DNA from: Choristoneura fumiferana
Taxonomy: Eukaryota; Arthropoda; Insecta; Lepidoptera; Tortricidae
Reading direction: 5' to 3'
Length of the DNA stretch: 64,000 nt
Assembly: GCF_025370935.1 (NCBI RefSeq)
Contig: NC_133473.1
Span: forward strand, 13,852,127 to 13,916,126
The translations under genes were made by a program, and so were the position numbers. This document shows positions 12,086 through 25,422 of the stretch, one piece after another. The notes beneath the pieces are model-generated. The model was not told the DNA's origin. It made no database searches and was given only the letters and a program-made list of their open reading frames with translations. The first letter of the stretch is position 1, and every line of letters begins with the position of its first letter.

Positions 12086-13127
12086 AAGGAAAGAGATCAG
12101 CTCTCTTCTCTTTGTTTTGATGAAATTCTGTCAGATTGCATTGCGTCAATAAACGACATCGAGTATGACGTGTTTCGAGACGAGTGCTTAAATTCTTATA
12201 TTACTTTGCTGCTAAATTTCATAAATTTTGTTGCCACGTACGTTTGCAGATCTTAAACAAAAATAAATCACGGTTCCTTTTTGTAATATACAGTGGCAAT
12301 GGCGCGAGAAATAGATTTTACGAGTCCGTGCCGCAGGCCGGGCGGCGATATTTACGCGTGTTTACACTTCAGACGACTTTATAGGCGCAACGACATCACC
12401 ACGCCATAATAACACACATATAAGGAACAGTTCGCAGCTCACATGCTCCGAGACCGCCACGAACGCGCTCTTATTTTTATAGAAACATTGAGTAATCGTT
12501 ATTAAACGAGTCATAATAAAAAAAACATGCACCCATTTTCTCTCTTATTTTAAAAGCTCTTAAGTCTTTTTTTCTTTTAATTGTATGTCTGATATTTTGC
12601 GTTCCAGTCTCTGGCAATGATAGTTTGTTAAAATGGGTACCTGGAAATTTGCGTAACTGAAACTAATTCTAAAGGTTTTTTTCCTTTAGATACAAAAAGA
12701 TTTGTGATTCGTTTTCTTTCTTATACCTACTTACTTATATACCTGTGAGTCCTGTTCAGTTAAAAAACGACGTGGTCAATAACGAACGCGTCAAGTCAGT
12801 CGAATGTTTTTAATTAGACGCTGCGCACTGAATGTGCCGTTAACAACTAAGCAGAACTGGTTGCTACAGAAGTTACTTCCTGGAGGGTAAAACCTCTTGA
12901 CTTGAGTAAGGTAGGCACCCATATCTAAGCTTAGTTGCCTGACCTACTTTTGTGATGAATTCTTGGAATTCGAATAAGGACGACCCGCTGCTTGAACTGG
13001 ATTTTACCTCATAATAATTTCAAAGTAAGAACAGGGCGATATTTGAAATTATTTTTAACTATAGGTGTATGCTTAACTTTTTGATCTTCATCAAGTACGC
13101 AATTATCAGTTTTGATTGGTTGGACGG
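12086..13127. other. Non-coding stretch
   Basis: No gene or bounded repeat was recognised. Confidence 0.35.
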
Positions 13128-13205
13128 ATCGCTGGTGGTCTAGTTGGTATGACACCTCTGACACGTAATGCCAAAGGAGGTTCGAGCTCCAATCCCGTCC
13201 GACGT
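13128..13205 (+). mobile_element. Decayed tRNA-derived SINE head
   Basis: A-box-like TGGTCTAGTTGG and B-box-like AGGTTCGAGCTCC are spaced as in a tRNA, but the sequence does not close into a full cloverleaf. It reads as a decayed Pol III SINE head rather than a tRNA gene. No body or tail could be matched to the other SINEs here. Confidence 0.45.
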
Positions 13206-14609
13206 CCCGTAAATATCTTTCCTTAAAAAAAAATCTTAGATTTCGTTGAACAAGCGTGTTGCTTAAAAAAAGTAATGAAGCACTGTAAGTAGGTAAGCAA
13301 AAAAATCAAGGTGAGTAGGTACATACCCCTCAAAGAAGAGTAAAATTATTCAATTTAATTGAGTAAGTTCATCTTAAAAACAAATAACCACTTGTTTTTT
13401 CTACAACTGGTTTGGTTCACATTGAATACCCAAAAGATCTTTCTCGAATGAATCGATTTGTATGCAAATTTTTGGATTCCATCCTGACAATAGTTTGTCT
13501 AATAGACTGGGTAGCCTGCCTAAACGTGTTACAGTAAACAATAGCAAGCAAGGGGATGCGACCGATAATGAGTTGGTCCATGCATGATACGGCTTCCGGG
13601 TAGCAGATTGCGCGCAATTGATTCTAGCCCCATTATCGCAACTTGTTGCCATGCCCCGCCCGCCCGCTTCGCACTTATAAGCTGTCGCCAGAGCTTTGCA
13701 AGGATTCAGCTATAGATTGAAATAGCTTTATCTACAAACCAATCAACTTCAATGCCCGCGAGAACGGACCAAAAGTTAAAAGAAAATTAATTTATAACAA
13801 ATAGCTGCTCGGGTTTTAGTAAACCACAGGCCAATAATGACTTTCTGTCTAACACAGAAGTAAAATGTTTCGCTTCTGCACCTTTTCCCTTTGAAAAATC
13901 GACATTACCATTATTAAACGACGCGTTCAAAGGGAAGTTTCTTTATTAATAACATAAAAATGTCTTTTACAATTTAATTTCACCGTTCCTTAAGATGTTC
14001 TATTCGAGACACAAATTATCGACTCGGTTTGATCCCACGCCCAAAATAAAATATCATATTTCCTGTCAGAGGAGCAAGCTTCAGCATTCGAGTGGCTTTT
14101 TTCTACATTTTTTTTCAGAGCAACAAGTTTTTTAAGGAACTGCGTCGCACATGTTTGCTCAACATACGCATCGTCTTTCAAAGTTGTGTATGTAGGTAGC
14201 TGTTTTTTTAAAGTCTGCCCTAAATGCAATGAAACTTGAAATAGCTGTCAGCCTCGTGAATTCCGTCATTAGAGATGCGTGTCGTATGACGGAGTTAACG
14301 CTCGTGAGCTGGGTTAGGTAATTTGTATAGGAAGTGAGGCCGGTGGGCGATCAGCAGTTAGAGCATTGTCTATAGCCGTTAGACTAGTTCCAGAACGAGT
14401 TCGTGTGCACTTACTGTGCAGCACATTACGGATAGGGTTACCAAATCAATTAAGTAAGTTCCTTTAGAACCGCATACGAGTTTCATTGGATGGAACTCAA
14501 TTGACACTCCTTGTTCTATTTTAATTTCATACTACATTGATAGACAGAACGCTTTCCTGGCTTTGTTTAGCAAGTTTGGAGATCTGCCCGCAAATGATCG
14601 GAACTTGTA
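13206..14609. other. Non-coding stretch
   Basis: No gene was recognised. The open frames at 13401-13652 and 13990-14229 on the minus strand have no known motif or splice context. Confidence 0.35.
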
Positions 14610-14739
14610 CAGTCACCAACACCAATATCTGACACAAAAGCGTGCATAAATATCTGATACGACTCTATTTCTAGGGCCGGAAGGACGTGTCAGATATTTT
14701 TGCACGCTCCGCTGTGGCAGATATTAATGCTGGTGACTG
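14610..14739. mobile_element. Palindromic MITE, CAGTCACC family, copy 1
   Basis: The ends are CAGTCACC and GGTGACTG, each next to a TA dinucleotide (14608-14609 and 14740-14741), which fits a TA target duplication. The arms share imperfect inverted matches, such as AATATCTGACACA with TGTGGCAGATATT, and GCGTGCA with TGCACGC. The related copy at 53467-53561 shares the arms and the ACGACTCTATTTCTAG centre. It has no coding capacity. Confidence 0.7.
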
Positions 14740-15134
14740 TACCAACAGTAAAAATAGTAATTCAGCCAATTCACACTCTATCGTTGGTCATAGCCTAGAA
14801 CTAGAAGACTTGAATTTGTTTGAATGCCGGCTCAGTGCGGTGCGGACAGTTCCTTCACCGATTGGCTCATCCTAATTTCGAAAAATATTTTTTTTAATAC
14901 ATTAATGATTATTCATGGTTATCTTCCAAGTTTCAAGTCTTTGGCACTAGTGATTTAGGCTTTGTCTTATCTGTTAGTCAGTGCGTCAGCCACGTAACGG
15001 TTTTATAACTACAGATGTCATCAATTTCATACATAAACTTTGAAAAAAAAAATAACGAGCCCGGGGTCGAGCGTCCATCTGCGTGAAAAGCAATAGGTCA
15101 AATCACTAGGGTCTATGCTCTCACCGACCGCTAT

Positions 15135-15362
15135 TATTGTTGTGGAGACCGTGGACCAAAGCTTGACACGTCCACCAATGAGATGAACGGATGACCAGGC
15201 TAAAGCCGCGGGTTCACAATGGAAGCAGACCGCTGCAAACCGAAGAAACTGGAGGTATATAGGGAAGGTCTAAGTCATCCTAGGCTGTGTCCAACCACAG
15301 CAAAACCACAACAACCACAAGTAGTACAACAGTGGACGTATCATACTGATATGACGATGAAG
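15135..15362 (+). mobile_element. Heavily decayed LINE 3' tail
   Basis: Pieces such as TGAACGGATGACCAGGCTAAA, GCAGACCGCTGCAAACCG, AACTGGAGGTATA and CAGTGGACGTATCATACTGA follow the order of the LINE tail at 18729-18891. The copy has several small insertions and no open frame. Confidence 0.5.
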
Positions 15363-18337
15363 AATTTATCACGATTTTTTCACAGGTAGCTCTTATCCAT
15401 ACCAAAAGGATGTTGAATAAGATTCACAAAGTTGTTAGGATTATTACAATTGGCACAACTAGTTAAAGTTCATTGTGCTCATAACACTTATTGATTGTAA
15501 TCAGCGTAAGCACTTGCATCTGATATGCTCATTATCTCACGAAATATGTGCTGAAAAACTATACGGTAACCCTAATGACGGGTGTTGCGCCGCTTCTCAC
15601 GGCGTCGCTCCGCTTGCATAAGCGGCGCGAGCGCACGTAACTTGCCGTAACGCGCATTATGCATGTGGGGCGCATGTCGGCCGCATCCACACCGTTCGAC
15701 ACATCCTATTTGGCATCTTCATTGCGAACTCTGTTGTTATGTTAGTTGTACAAAGTACTATTATGTTTTTTCTCAATTTGGAGTCGACGAAGCTGTTTGC
15801 AAAACTAGTAACTGCGGTTTCAGACTGCTTTGAAAGTTATGAGAGGTCTGAACAGGACTTTAAAGTAGGTACCTTTTGTTCAGAAGGCGCAGTCGTAGCT
15901 CAATTGGGGTTGTAAATCTACGTATAGATCGTTTGTGATTTGAGTAAGTATAGAGTGGCCGTTCCCTCGTGATCTTAGAGGTCACGTCATCTTCCTTTGG
16001 TTTTCTTACGCCAAGTCACCAACGGTTCGACTTTAGGGTTCCGTTTTTTTCTTGTGAGATATGGAACCGAAAAAAGTCGTTGAAGTGAATGATTTAGTTC
16101 AGTTAATACATAATAGGTACATCCTGCCTGCTATTCCCAAAAAGCTTTCAAGTACTTTAACGAACATGCATCATTTTAATTGCGGAAAAACCAGGCATAC
16201 TTGGAAGCAAAACACACACGGGTTTTAAAAGCACATAACGCGTTAAATGATATACTATCGCCAAATCTTAAGTGTTTTTTTGTGATGGTGTCATATTGAC
16301 ACGAAAACCAAAGCTGTGTCCAAGTTGCACACAATTACTTTCATGCTCTCAAATGCAAACTCTTAAGCTACTGATCCTGTCACAGATTAAGCATCGCATC
16401 TCAGTCGCATACCCCGGGCACATGCTTGTCTTTTGTGCTGCTACCACAAAAGCGTGTCCGTCTAACGTTACACATGAGGATGACATGCGCACGAGACACT
16501 GAGGATTATCTTCCACAGATAAATGCCCAAATCTCGCCTCCATCAACAAAAGATCAAATTCCTCGTCTGGAATTAAATCCGCACTAACGTACGGAAGCAG
16601 TAGGCGCCGGCAGCCGGCGGAGTATCAAATACCAGTCAGATAATAAAGGATTCCTTAATGCGAAATGCGATAAGTGAACGGAGACAGAATGTTTTTACGC
16701 TAAATCAGCCTCAGACAGAGGGCCTTTGAAGCGCGTATCTTGAACCGATTTAACTCAAATGAGCGAGAGTTTAACCTAAATGGGCCGATACGTTTGCTCG
16801 AGGAATTTGGGACGGAAAATTATATACAAACAAGAATAATAGTAGTATAACTGAACTTAATGTTTACCTATGACTCACTATAAACTTATAAGTTGCAATT
16901 GGATAATAGAGATCTTTTTTTATTATTTATGCGTAGAAACGTGGGATCAACAATGGCATATTTCGATTATAATAATTAAAGACATCGTTATGTGAATTAA
17001 AGTCATTCTTCCATCATTCCCGATTGTTACCGGAAGGTCTCGACAGACTTCTTACGAAATTGTAATCAGATAAGATAATTATTAATAAGATCTTTTATAA
17101 AACATTAAAACAAAACAGAACTTATAAAACATCTGCTCTTAATTAGATGGGTATTAATGGAAATAAACTGAATGCGTTTTGTGTGGCATCCTTCCTCAAA
17201 GGTGATCTATTCAACTTCACGTGTCATCGGAGAAATCCGAGACAACCAGGAGATAATGCAAAACGATCTTACTGTATGGACTTTTTTAATAAAGGATATC
17301 ATTACTTGTATGTACTTGTGTGATGGTTGTAAATGAACACACCCACAAAGACCTCTTACGCTCAATCTACAGCCTTAGATGATTCCTGTCTTAATGACTT
17401 TAAATTCCTAGGAATCAAATATTTTGCTTATATTGCGCTTACCACCCAGGCCATGTTTCTCAAAGCATTAGTCTAATAATATTCGTGTTTTGTCTCATTT
17501 TATCATACAATTTATGAGACAAAACACTAATTTGAGAAACGGCCCCCAGGTACTTGTACTGTTACGAGTAGTTATTTATGTACAAAAAACAAACTTAGAA
17601 AATTTTAAAATCCTCCGACATTATCATTTCAATTTAATGTCCTAAAAATGGCTGAATTTTAATGTTTATCTAAAAATCATTTTCATTAAAATAGCTTTCG
17701 ATCAGAAAGCCGCATCAAATGAAAAAACCAGGCGTATTTTTTCGTCGACGGATAAAAACACGGACGTATGGGAATCGCAACTGGCACAAACTGAAGGTAG
17801 TATGTACACACTAGTTCGCCTTTGCACTTTGCTTTGTTAACTGTTATTTTCATAAAGTTTTATGTTCAACAATGAGTTATACAATACAATACAAATACAT
17901 ACAATACTATTTCCAAAAGAAAATGTTTAGAACTGTTTCCCTGTGATAAAATGAGAGCGGACGTCAATGTCTTATAAAAGTTATTAATTTTTGAGAGTAA
18001 TTGTGTGTAATCTTTCGAAATCGAATAATTACTGATCTTATTAACCTAAAAAATTAATCATTTATGTTAGGCTTTTTAGTTACTATCAAAATCGCATTAT
18101 AATGTATAAATATATTTACTTACCTAGTGTAGGTATTATCCAGCTTGTCATAAGTTGGGCGCGGGACGGATATCCTGTCACCGGATATGACGGGGAGGGA
18201 AGTGGGGAGGCCGGGGGGAGGGGGTTCTTCCGGCAACGTATTCGCCCTTCCGGGATTTCACATCCGGTTTTCTATCAGTGAAATTTTCTGTTGGACTAAA
18301 TATATTCAAGCCACTGATTCTCTTTTATTTTATAAAC
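15363..18337. other. Non-coding stretch
   Basis: No gene was recognised. A GC-rich patch lies at 15580-15700. Around 17452-17548 there is a weak inverted pair (TTTCTCAAA and TTTGAGAAAC), with ATGAGACAAAACACTAATTT as partner of a similar segment, which suggests an old palindromic MITE. Confidence 0.4.
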
Positions 18338-18440
18338 CGACTCCAAAAAAGAAGGAGGTTCAATGTCCCACTGCATATATGTACATGTTTTTTTAAGTAC
18401 TTATATTCACCGATCTTTCCGCCAAATTTGGATTGATTTT
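18338..18440 (+). repeat. Fragment of a dispersed lepidopteran repeat
   Basis: The phrase AAACCGACTCCAAAAAAGAA followed by GGAGGTTC and TTCACCGATCTTTCCGCC is familiar from a common lepidopteran repeat. No other copy in this window confirms it, so the call rests on recognition alone. Confidence 0.4.
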
Positions 18441-18728
18441 CAAATATATATAGTTTTATCCGAAAGAGTACCCTCCCGAGTCGGTCCCTTTGTCACCAAG
18501 TTTGAATCTAATATTTATAATAACATTGAGAACAACAATACAGCGAGTAAATACTTTATACACGATTCATGTGTCTACGCCGTAGCAATAAAGTTTGATA
18601 TCTTCGTAGCACTGAAAAGGTAAACCTACCTACTTAAAGACGGACAAATTGGCATTGCCTCTAGAGGAAAACGTGCATTTTGTACGGGTAAATAGAGAAT
18701 AAACATTCAATTTACCATATTTTTTGCG

Positions 18729-18891
18729 AGTGGTAAGAAACGGCCATCAACGAGATGGAAGGATAACCTGGTTAAAGCCGCGGTATCCTGGTGGATGCAG
18801 GCAGACCGCTGTCAAGCAAAGCGGCTGGAGGTATTTGGTGGAGGTCTATGTCCAACAGTGGACGTCCTACGGCTGATATGATGATGATGAA
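18729..18891 (+). mobile_element. LINE 3' tail with ATG-repeat end
   Basis: A plus-strand frame keeps the phrase GKKRPSTRWKDNLVKAA and then runs to CTGATATGATGATGATGA. This is the C-terminal tail and 3' end of an RTE-like LINE, of a different subfamily from 50380-50727. It is 5'-truncated; no target duplication was found. Confidence 0.7.
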
Positions 18892-19616
18892 GGTTCATCC
18901 GGGTCTCACCATCCGAGTACCACCATCTCACTGCGCAGCATTAAGACAACCAGTGAAATGCTCTCGATGCTTGCAGCGTATCTGCAATATTCTGGTATCT
19001 TCTTACTTTTTTTACGATCTGGTGACACACTTATTGCTCGTTTGCCAAACTATTTAATACAAAACAACTCGTAAATCGCAAGTATACATAAATCCTATTA
19101 TTCGAACTACTCGTAGCTATTCCAACTACTCGTAGCTATGCTTTAAATATTTTTTCGGCATCCATATTGTGTGCAATTTTATTATAGTTTAACTTTTTGC
19201 CAAACACGGACGGACATAGCGAACGGACGTAGTTAAAGACACGAAAAAACGTGGGCTTGTTGACAGTGGTAGAGGCAAAAAGTGGCGATTTCGACTGTCA
19301 GTGGAAGGAAATATATACACGATATGATTTCTCGTTATGAAGTAGTTCTCTGGCCATTAACGTTGTTGCTAGGCCACACCATCTAGGTATATATTACAGA
19401 GCGGCCAAAGTAATAACCATCCGTATACTTATGAGTCTTAGTATTTAATACCGTATTACATCACATCAGCACCTCCCGGGGTGTATAGCCAGGCGTTTGC
19501 GCCGCGTGAGGTCTTCCGCGTAAGGAACCATACACACGAATCTAAATTCAGCTAAATTATAGAAAAAAACATCTCAATTTATGCAGGTATGTACAGTCAC
19601 AACACGTGAACACGTG

Positions 19617-19772
19617 ATTGTGATTGCGTCTGGTTGCCTGGAAGAGATCGCTCTGAAGCGATAAGGCCGCCTATTGCTTACCTTAGAAAATCTCTATGTA
19701 CTTGTGTTTTCTGTACTGCTTACTGTGTTGGTGTGCAATAAAGAGTTATTGTATTGTATTGTATTGTGATTG
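19617..19772 (+). mobile_element. 5'-truncated LINE tail with 10-bp target duplication
   Basis: The body (19627-19762) contains AAGAGATCGCTCTGAAGCGA, TAAGGCCGCC, and the end GTGCAATAAAGAGTTATTG followed by TTGTATTG repeats, a standard LINE 3' end in Lepidoptera. ATTGTGATTG occurs at 19617-19626 and again at 19763-19772, so this is a complete, strongly truncated insertion. It encodes nothing. Confidence 0.8.
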
Positions 19773-20329
19773 ATGAGCCACTTGCTACTTCATTGTTTGG
19801 CCGCGTAATGCTAGACGGGTAAATATTACTTTTGTGTCTATCTCTCTATACATCTTACTTGGCTAAATTATGAACAGTGACAAGTGCCTAACATTCTCGT
19901 GGTGTGACTGTAGGTACATGTAAATCCAGCCACTAAAGGGTAATCGGCCTGAATTAACGTGAGCGTGACTTTCGAAAATTTGGTAAAAATCTGGAGTGTT
20001 TTTCAGAACAGAATAATGGCCTCAATGACATTTTTTTCTATGTTGTTACGAAAGTTTTTTTAGTTAAGTTTATGTTCAAAATTGTGATAGGTGATATGTA
20101 TATGGTAATATTAATCTTAGTCCTTACCGTATGAATCACACGGTCCGATGGACTTATTTATGGTAGAAATTACATCACAGGTCTTCAATGTTGCATGCAA
20201 TAAAATATGAAATGGCTAAGCCACACTTTTTAAATCAAGTTCAGTCAGAGCTTAAGGAGCTCAGATTTTCCCGGGATTTGGATTGATTTTGGATCGGGAT
20301 TGGATTTATGGTGGGAGTCTTCTTTTACA

Positions 20330-20470
20330 AAACACCTTTAGTGTCTCGAAAATACAAACTGAGACATGGATGCACGGAATAACCAGAAAAAGAGACCAGC
20401 ACTGGGAATCGAACCCAGGTCCTTAGCGTTCCGTGCTGCGTGCTATAACCCCTACACCACTGCTGGACAG
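20330..20470 (-). mobile_element. tRNA-derived SINE, minus strand
   Basis: On the minus strand an A-box-like TGGTGTAGGGG and the B-box GGTTCGATTCC are followed by CAGTGCTGGTCTCTTTTTCT and a body to about CGAGACACTAAAGG. The head is tRNA-like but is fused to a SINE body, so it is not a tRNA gene. A long open frame (20366-20926, plus strand) crosses it and has no protein meaning. Confidence 0.7.
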
Positions 20471-20636
20471 GAATTTAGACACGATTTTTTCCTATGCATA
20501 CATATCTCAGGTTGCTTATTTCTACTTTGCTACTTAAGCAGCAGCACTAGCGACACCTATGTGGCGTCGACAGACGTCACACTCTTTCGGAACCAACCGC
20601 TCACCCAGACAAGAGATGTCGCTACTAAGCAATCAA

Positions 20637-20857
20637 ATTATGATTGGTTTTTTGGAGTCTTTTTGTATTTTTTATTTCAACTCCAAATTTGTTACTACTT
20701 GTGTGTTTGTTCCCAGTGCTGGTCTCTTTTTCTGGTTTTTCAGTGCATCCATGTCTCAGTTTGTATTTTCGATATGGTTTCACGGGATACCCGTAAAAGT
20801 AACAAATTTGGAGTTGAAATAAAAAATACAAAAAGACTCCAAAAAACCAATCATAAT
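20637..20857. repeat. Perfect 60-bp inverted repeat with SINE-related loop
   Basis: The arms at 20637-20696 and 20798-20857 are exact reverse complements over 60 bases, for example AAACCAATCATAAT at the outer right edge. The 101-bp centre repeats part of the SINE at 20330-20470 in the opposite orientation (CCCAGTGCTGGTCTCTTTTT and CATCCATGTCTCAGTTTGTA). Perfect arms point to a recent origin or to gene-conversion-like correction. Confidence 0.85.
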
Positions 20858-23047
20858 ACCTTTAGTGTCATTAAATATTGTCGCTCTTTTTACCTGTTAA
20901 TATACATTGTTTTAAATATAGACTAGTAATGAAAACGTATGTGTAAAAGACACAACCTATGGGAGCAAAATCTGCAAGTTTGTATCGCTTCAACAATGTG
21001 CTGATTGGATTCGTTATAGAATAATGTTACATACGAGACGGCTAGACATGTGCTTGCGTATGAGTTCGTGTTTAACGTTGCTGCCCAGTCAATTACATCA
21101 CAAACGAAGCCAGTGGTCGTTTACGCGTGTCTGTGGTTTGAACACTAAGATTTTCACACTGTTTCATTCGTACTTGGATTTTTAGACGAAGCAGTTGTAT
21201 TTGGGTTGTCAGGACACTGTTTTTAGTTTACAAAGTATCACTTATATTGTTAAAGAATAATTCAGATAGGGATTAGGTAGAGAAACTCAGAGCATAATTC
21301 TCTCCATAGCTCGTTTCGACTCCGAGCCTCTCCAAGAGGTCAACAGTCACGGGCCTGTCAAGTGGAAAGTCTTGTGATGCAGGAGAAAATTACCGCCCAA
21401 GTTCATTTTCACAACCATGGCATGGTAGGATACCTACAGTCATCAATAAATATTTATCGGAACAGCTCCTACATCGATTTAATCCTCGATAAAATAATCG
21501 ACTTAACAAGAACAAACGATACAATCATTAACTTTGTACCTAGCTCCTGAATTACATAAACCAAACGATTTTACATCGATAATAACTTTTTAATATTTAC
21601 TATCCACCATCGAAAGATAAGTACGCAATCATATTTTATAACTCTGCACTTAGATAGCCGAGCTATGAAAAAATGAGCTCGGCTCGAGAAATATTGTCGA
21701 GTGTAGAAACCGCGGGAGAGCGTGGCTTTATTAATATTATTAGGCGGGGTTAATTACCACGTTACGGCGCCCAAACGGGGTATTACGTGTTACATCCGAT
21801 ATTTACGTTGTACGGCTTAATTAAACGTTTGGTTAGATTGCGATACTTAGAATAATTAAGAGAGTTCTTGTTGAGATTGCTGGAAAAATGACAGAATATT
21901 TTTAGGTACTTAAGACTTAAATATACTGAAAAGAGAATATTGAAAAAAAAACAAAATCTTAAAAAATTAGGAACTTATTATAGAGTAGTTAAACAGAGGC
22001 CGTTTTGTCTAAGGCCTCGGGCGCCTGGTGCTCGTATATACAACCTCTTTCTACCCTTATCCAGCTCCTTCCTATACCTTGTAACAGAAAGTATAGAGGT
22101 AAAATAAAAACAATGTGCTTCCGAGTTTGTTAGACAGTAAAACATAGGTCCTAAAACTAAGTATCTGCCGAAATGCAGTTGCAGTGTATCGATGACTGTA
22201 CCCGAGCTTAGTTACTCAGCGTTGCTACGAAATACCGGGCATAACTGTTATCGTACGGAACAATCAATCTTTTTTACATCCCGATTTAATTTAGAATAGG
22301 TTCAGACGTAGATAGGTAGTATAAACAAACCTGGAGTAGGTAATTTGTTCTAATTCTCCCTCGCTATATCGGGAGCCAACCGTGAAAATGCTTTTCAGTT
22401 TATAATTGGAATATATAACTTTAAGTCAATCCGATCGTTAGGAGCAGTGCCAACATTTGTCATTAATAAATATATGATTAATTAACATTACAAGGTAAAT
22501 CAAAACTTGTAAAAAAAAACGTTTTCAGAATATTCTCTACTAACTTTACTCATAATTCAAAATCTTCAAACTTTCGATCATTTTTCCACGTGACATCCTT
22601 TTTCTGGTCGTTTTTTGGTGGAGTTTATGCTATTTTGAAGATGTTGTGCAATGTGCAATTAGCTTAGTGACTTTATTTTTACTTAGTTCACTTAGTCAAT
22701 TATCAAGCTTGCTTGAAATAGGATATAGTAAGTAGTGATCTTGTTATTCCCAAAATGAAATTTAACACCGTCAAACGCGACATTGTCTCGCAACTGTATA
22801 TGGTCGGAAATAAAAATGTAGACTAAACATACCCATAGTGTCCACACGTGCGGCGTCGATCAAGACAAGTGTACCGACACTGGCAACACTACATGCAAAG
22901 CGGTTCAATTCTCGGAATCGGGTTAATTCAGTCTGTGACGTCATCCGCCGCACCCGCCACGCTTCCTTGTCCGACGGAATAACTCACGTTATTAATTTAT
23001 TTAGTTCCTCACTTGGCAGTTGTTTGGCCATAGCATGCAAGCGCTCT
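20858..23047. other. Non-coding stretch
   Basis: No gene was recognised. A GC-richer patch at 22830-22970 contains TGACGTCA near 22936, but there is no further promoter evidence. Confidence 0.4.
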
Positions 23048-23120
23048 ATACTAATGTTATAAATGCGAAAGTAACTGTCTCTGTTAGCTCTTCTCGCTTA
23101 AACCACTGAAACGATTGTTA
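23048..23120 (-). repeat. End of a dispersed repeat (TTATAAATGCGAAAG end)
   Basis: AATGTTATAAATGCGAAAGT followed by AAACCACTGAAACGATT is the reverse of the end seen at 59340-59399 (CTTTCGCATTTATAATATTA). It is a short decayed 3' piece. Confidence 0.55.
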
Positions 23121-24117
23121 TGGCAATAATTTAAGACACACTACTTTAGACCACGAGTGATTAGGAATTTATATTTGCTATAAGCCCTCTGGAGTCGTAA
23201 GTATGCCTACCATTGAAGCAAATATTTATGGCCACTTGCTGGAAAAGTTAAACCTAGACAAAGTAGTTGATAAACCTAAGGCCGTATTGTGTTACGCGCG
23301 GGTATCTCTTTCTACGTACCTCTTTCTACCCTCATCCTATACCATTCAGCAAATAAATGGATAAATAAGAATATTACATGCATACAAGATACGCGCGAAA
23401 AACAATACCTCTCCTTGCAGTCGGGTAAAAAGATTTTGATTCCTACTGCGATAGACAATAAAGTAGGTACCTACTATGGTTATTCTAAAAGAAAATTTGT
23501 GTTTCATGCATATTACAGGGCTTTTTATACTTTGTAACAGACTACTTGGTTTTGGTTATGGACTCCGCTTGTTGTAGCGGACAAGAAAGGTTACGTAGTT
23601 TTAGTTCAGTGATATATATGGACCCCGCAAAATACCTAACATTATGATTTTGTGTACCTTTGTGTTAACATGGCGAAAATAATGATTTATATCGTCTCGC
23701 CCACAAGATGATCTAATAGATTTGACCACTATGTATCATTCATTATAAATGCACACGCATTGTTGACAAAAACTTGCGTGTATAGTAAAGGTGGAGTCTT
23801 TTTTTGTTGAATGATTCACCTTTGCAGATTTTTTTTTTAGTCCTTTAATGACACTGTCCCACTGCTTTGCAGAGAAGTTAACATATATAAATCCTAAGCA
23901 AATGTTGCCACAGAATTCTATTATTTATCTAACCATTTTCAATTAGTTGGACGACAATTTGAATTGCTAAGTAATGTTAATGGTATTCAGGAAATCAATT
24001 TGACACTTAAAAAAACTGCTAGTTAACCGGAAACTACGCGAAGGCTAGCGTTATTTTGAAAGTCTAACGTATCAAATGACTTGCATTAACTGTAGACTAA
24101 GTATAGATGATAGGCCA
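23121..24117. other. Non-coding stretch
   Basis: No gene or bounded element was recognised. Confidence 0.35.
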
Positions 24118-24255
24118 GGCCTGTTTCACCATTCATTGATAAGTTACAAGTGACAAATGTCTGCGACGCCGTCTCTGTTTGCTTTGTCCTAATAAACAGA
24201 GACGGCATCACATTTATCTGCCACATAAAGTTATCAATTAGTGGTGAAACAGGCC
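24118..24255. mobile_element. Palindromic MITE, GGCCTGTTTCACCA family
   Basis: The ends GGCCTGTTTCACCA and TGGTGAAACAGGCC are perfect inverted repeats of 14 bp, and an inner pair GCCGTCTCTGTTT/AAACAGAGACGGC is also inverted. The rest of the arms are imperfect. It can fold as one long hairpin and has no coding capacity. Confidence 0.75.
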
Positions 24256-25422
24256 CTAAGTCGGTGCATTTTGACGACAGATGGTGGATGAGGGTGCCGT
24301 CGCGCCGCGGGACGCCGAAGTCCGTCGTTGATTGACGCCCTGCGTCCGCGCAATTGGCGCTCATTCACATTATTTTGGTTGTTAACCCTTGCGTTTGTGT
24401 GGGGCGCGATAAGGCATTGTTAATGGATTCATTAAACCATTGAGAACGCAGCTGATCTCCATAACGTCCAATTAAAACTATTGTTCACGAACGCGAAATC
24501 AATAAAGTAATCTCGAGTACACTGTACTGTAACAAATACATACCTAAGTTAATATTATGTACTTAGTTAGGTACTTAAACTCGTGAGACATATTGATATA
24601 ATTACTAAATTGAACGCACTCACCTATGAAAAAGATCTTCCGAAAGATCGAAACTAGTCGGACCGTTCCTGGCTTATAATCGTGAGATGAATCGTTTAAT
24701 TTAGTAATTTTACTTACCGAAGTTATTTTACGCGAGTCATATTGTCAGGCTTCCAGCTTTGTTCATCAGCAGAAAAAATTAAAAGCCTCGACTATCTCTG
24801 ATTGGAACCACATGACGCCGCGGAACGACGAAATAAATTAAAAAACAATCACCAGATCATTTGAGTAAACAGAAAAAGTTTTAAGCCTCACTAAGACCGA
24901 GACATTTGCTCCCGAAAACAACAACGCCAGTTCATAAGATGATTTAAGCGGGCTCTGGGTTTACCGTGTGTTTGAGAGAAAAATCTGGTTAAGTAGAAAC
25001 GTTAACGTCGACGTTTTTGCCCCGAGGGCTGGAGACGCAGCGTGGGAACTCTCGAGGTCAGGTGCCGGCACATGTGGTGCACTTCTGTTTAAAACTTTTT
25101 AAAATAATATTCAACAACACTAATGTAGGTGGCAGAGATTAGAGCGTCTACGCGGGGGATACGAGCCTACCTATCTCGTGCCTGGTGGTCCATAAACAAT
25201 AACAGCGCGTATTTATCTTAGTTATGATTACGCCTGCGTGGTTTACGATGAGGATCGCTGAACAGTTCAGGTTGCTTTAATACCTTTAATGAAATAACCG
25301 CGAAATAAAATACTATACTCTTTTTTGAGATGAACTGGGTTTTGCGGTGAATTTTTGACTTTTATCGCTTCTATAAGACTAGCAACTAACACCACAGCTT
25401 CGCACGGGTGCAATTTTGAAAG
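24256..25422. other. Non-coding stretch
   Basis: No gene was recognised; there is a short GC-rich patch at 24290-24360. Confidence 0.35.

Noticed and set aside
20395..20470. tRNA-like sequence on the minus strand
   Set aside because: It is followed by a SINE body repeated nearby, and a proper acceptor stem is not formed.
20366..20926. 186-codon open frame, the longest in the window
   Set aside because: It crosses a minus-strand SINE and both arms of the 60-bp inverted repeat. Its translation follows those repeats and has no protein motif.
22930..22945. TGACGTCA motif as a regulatory site
   Set aside because: The same 8-mer also occurs near 11392 with no gene context. A single palindromic 8-mer is weak evidence.
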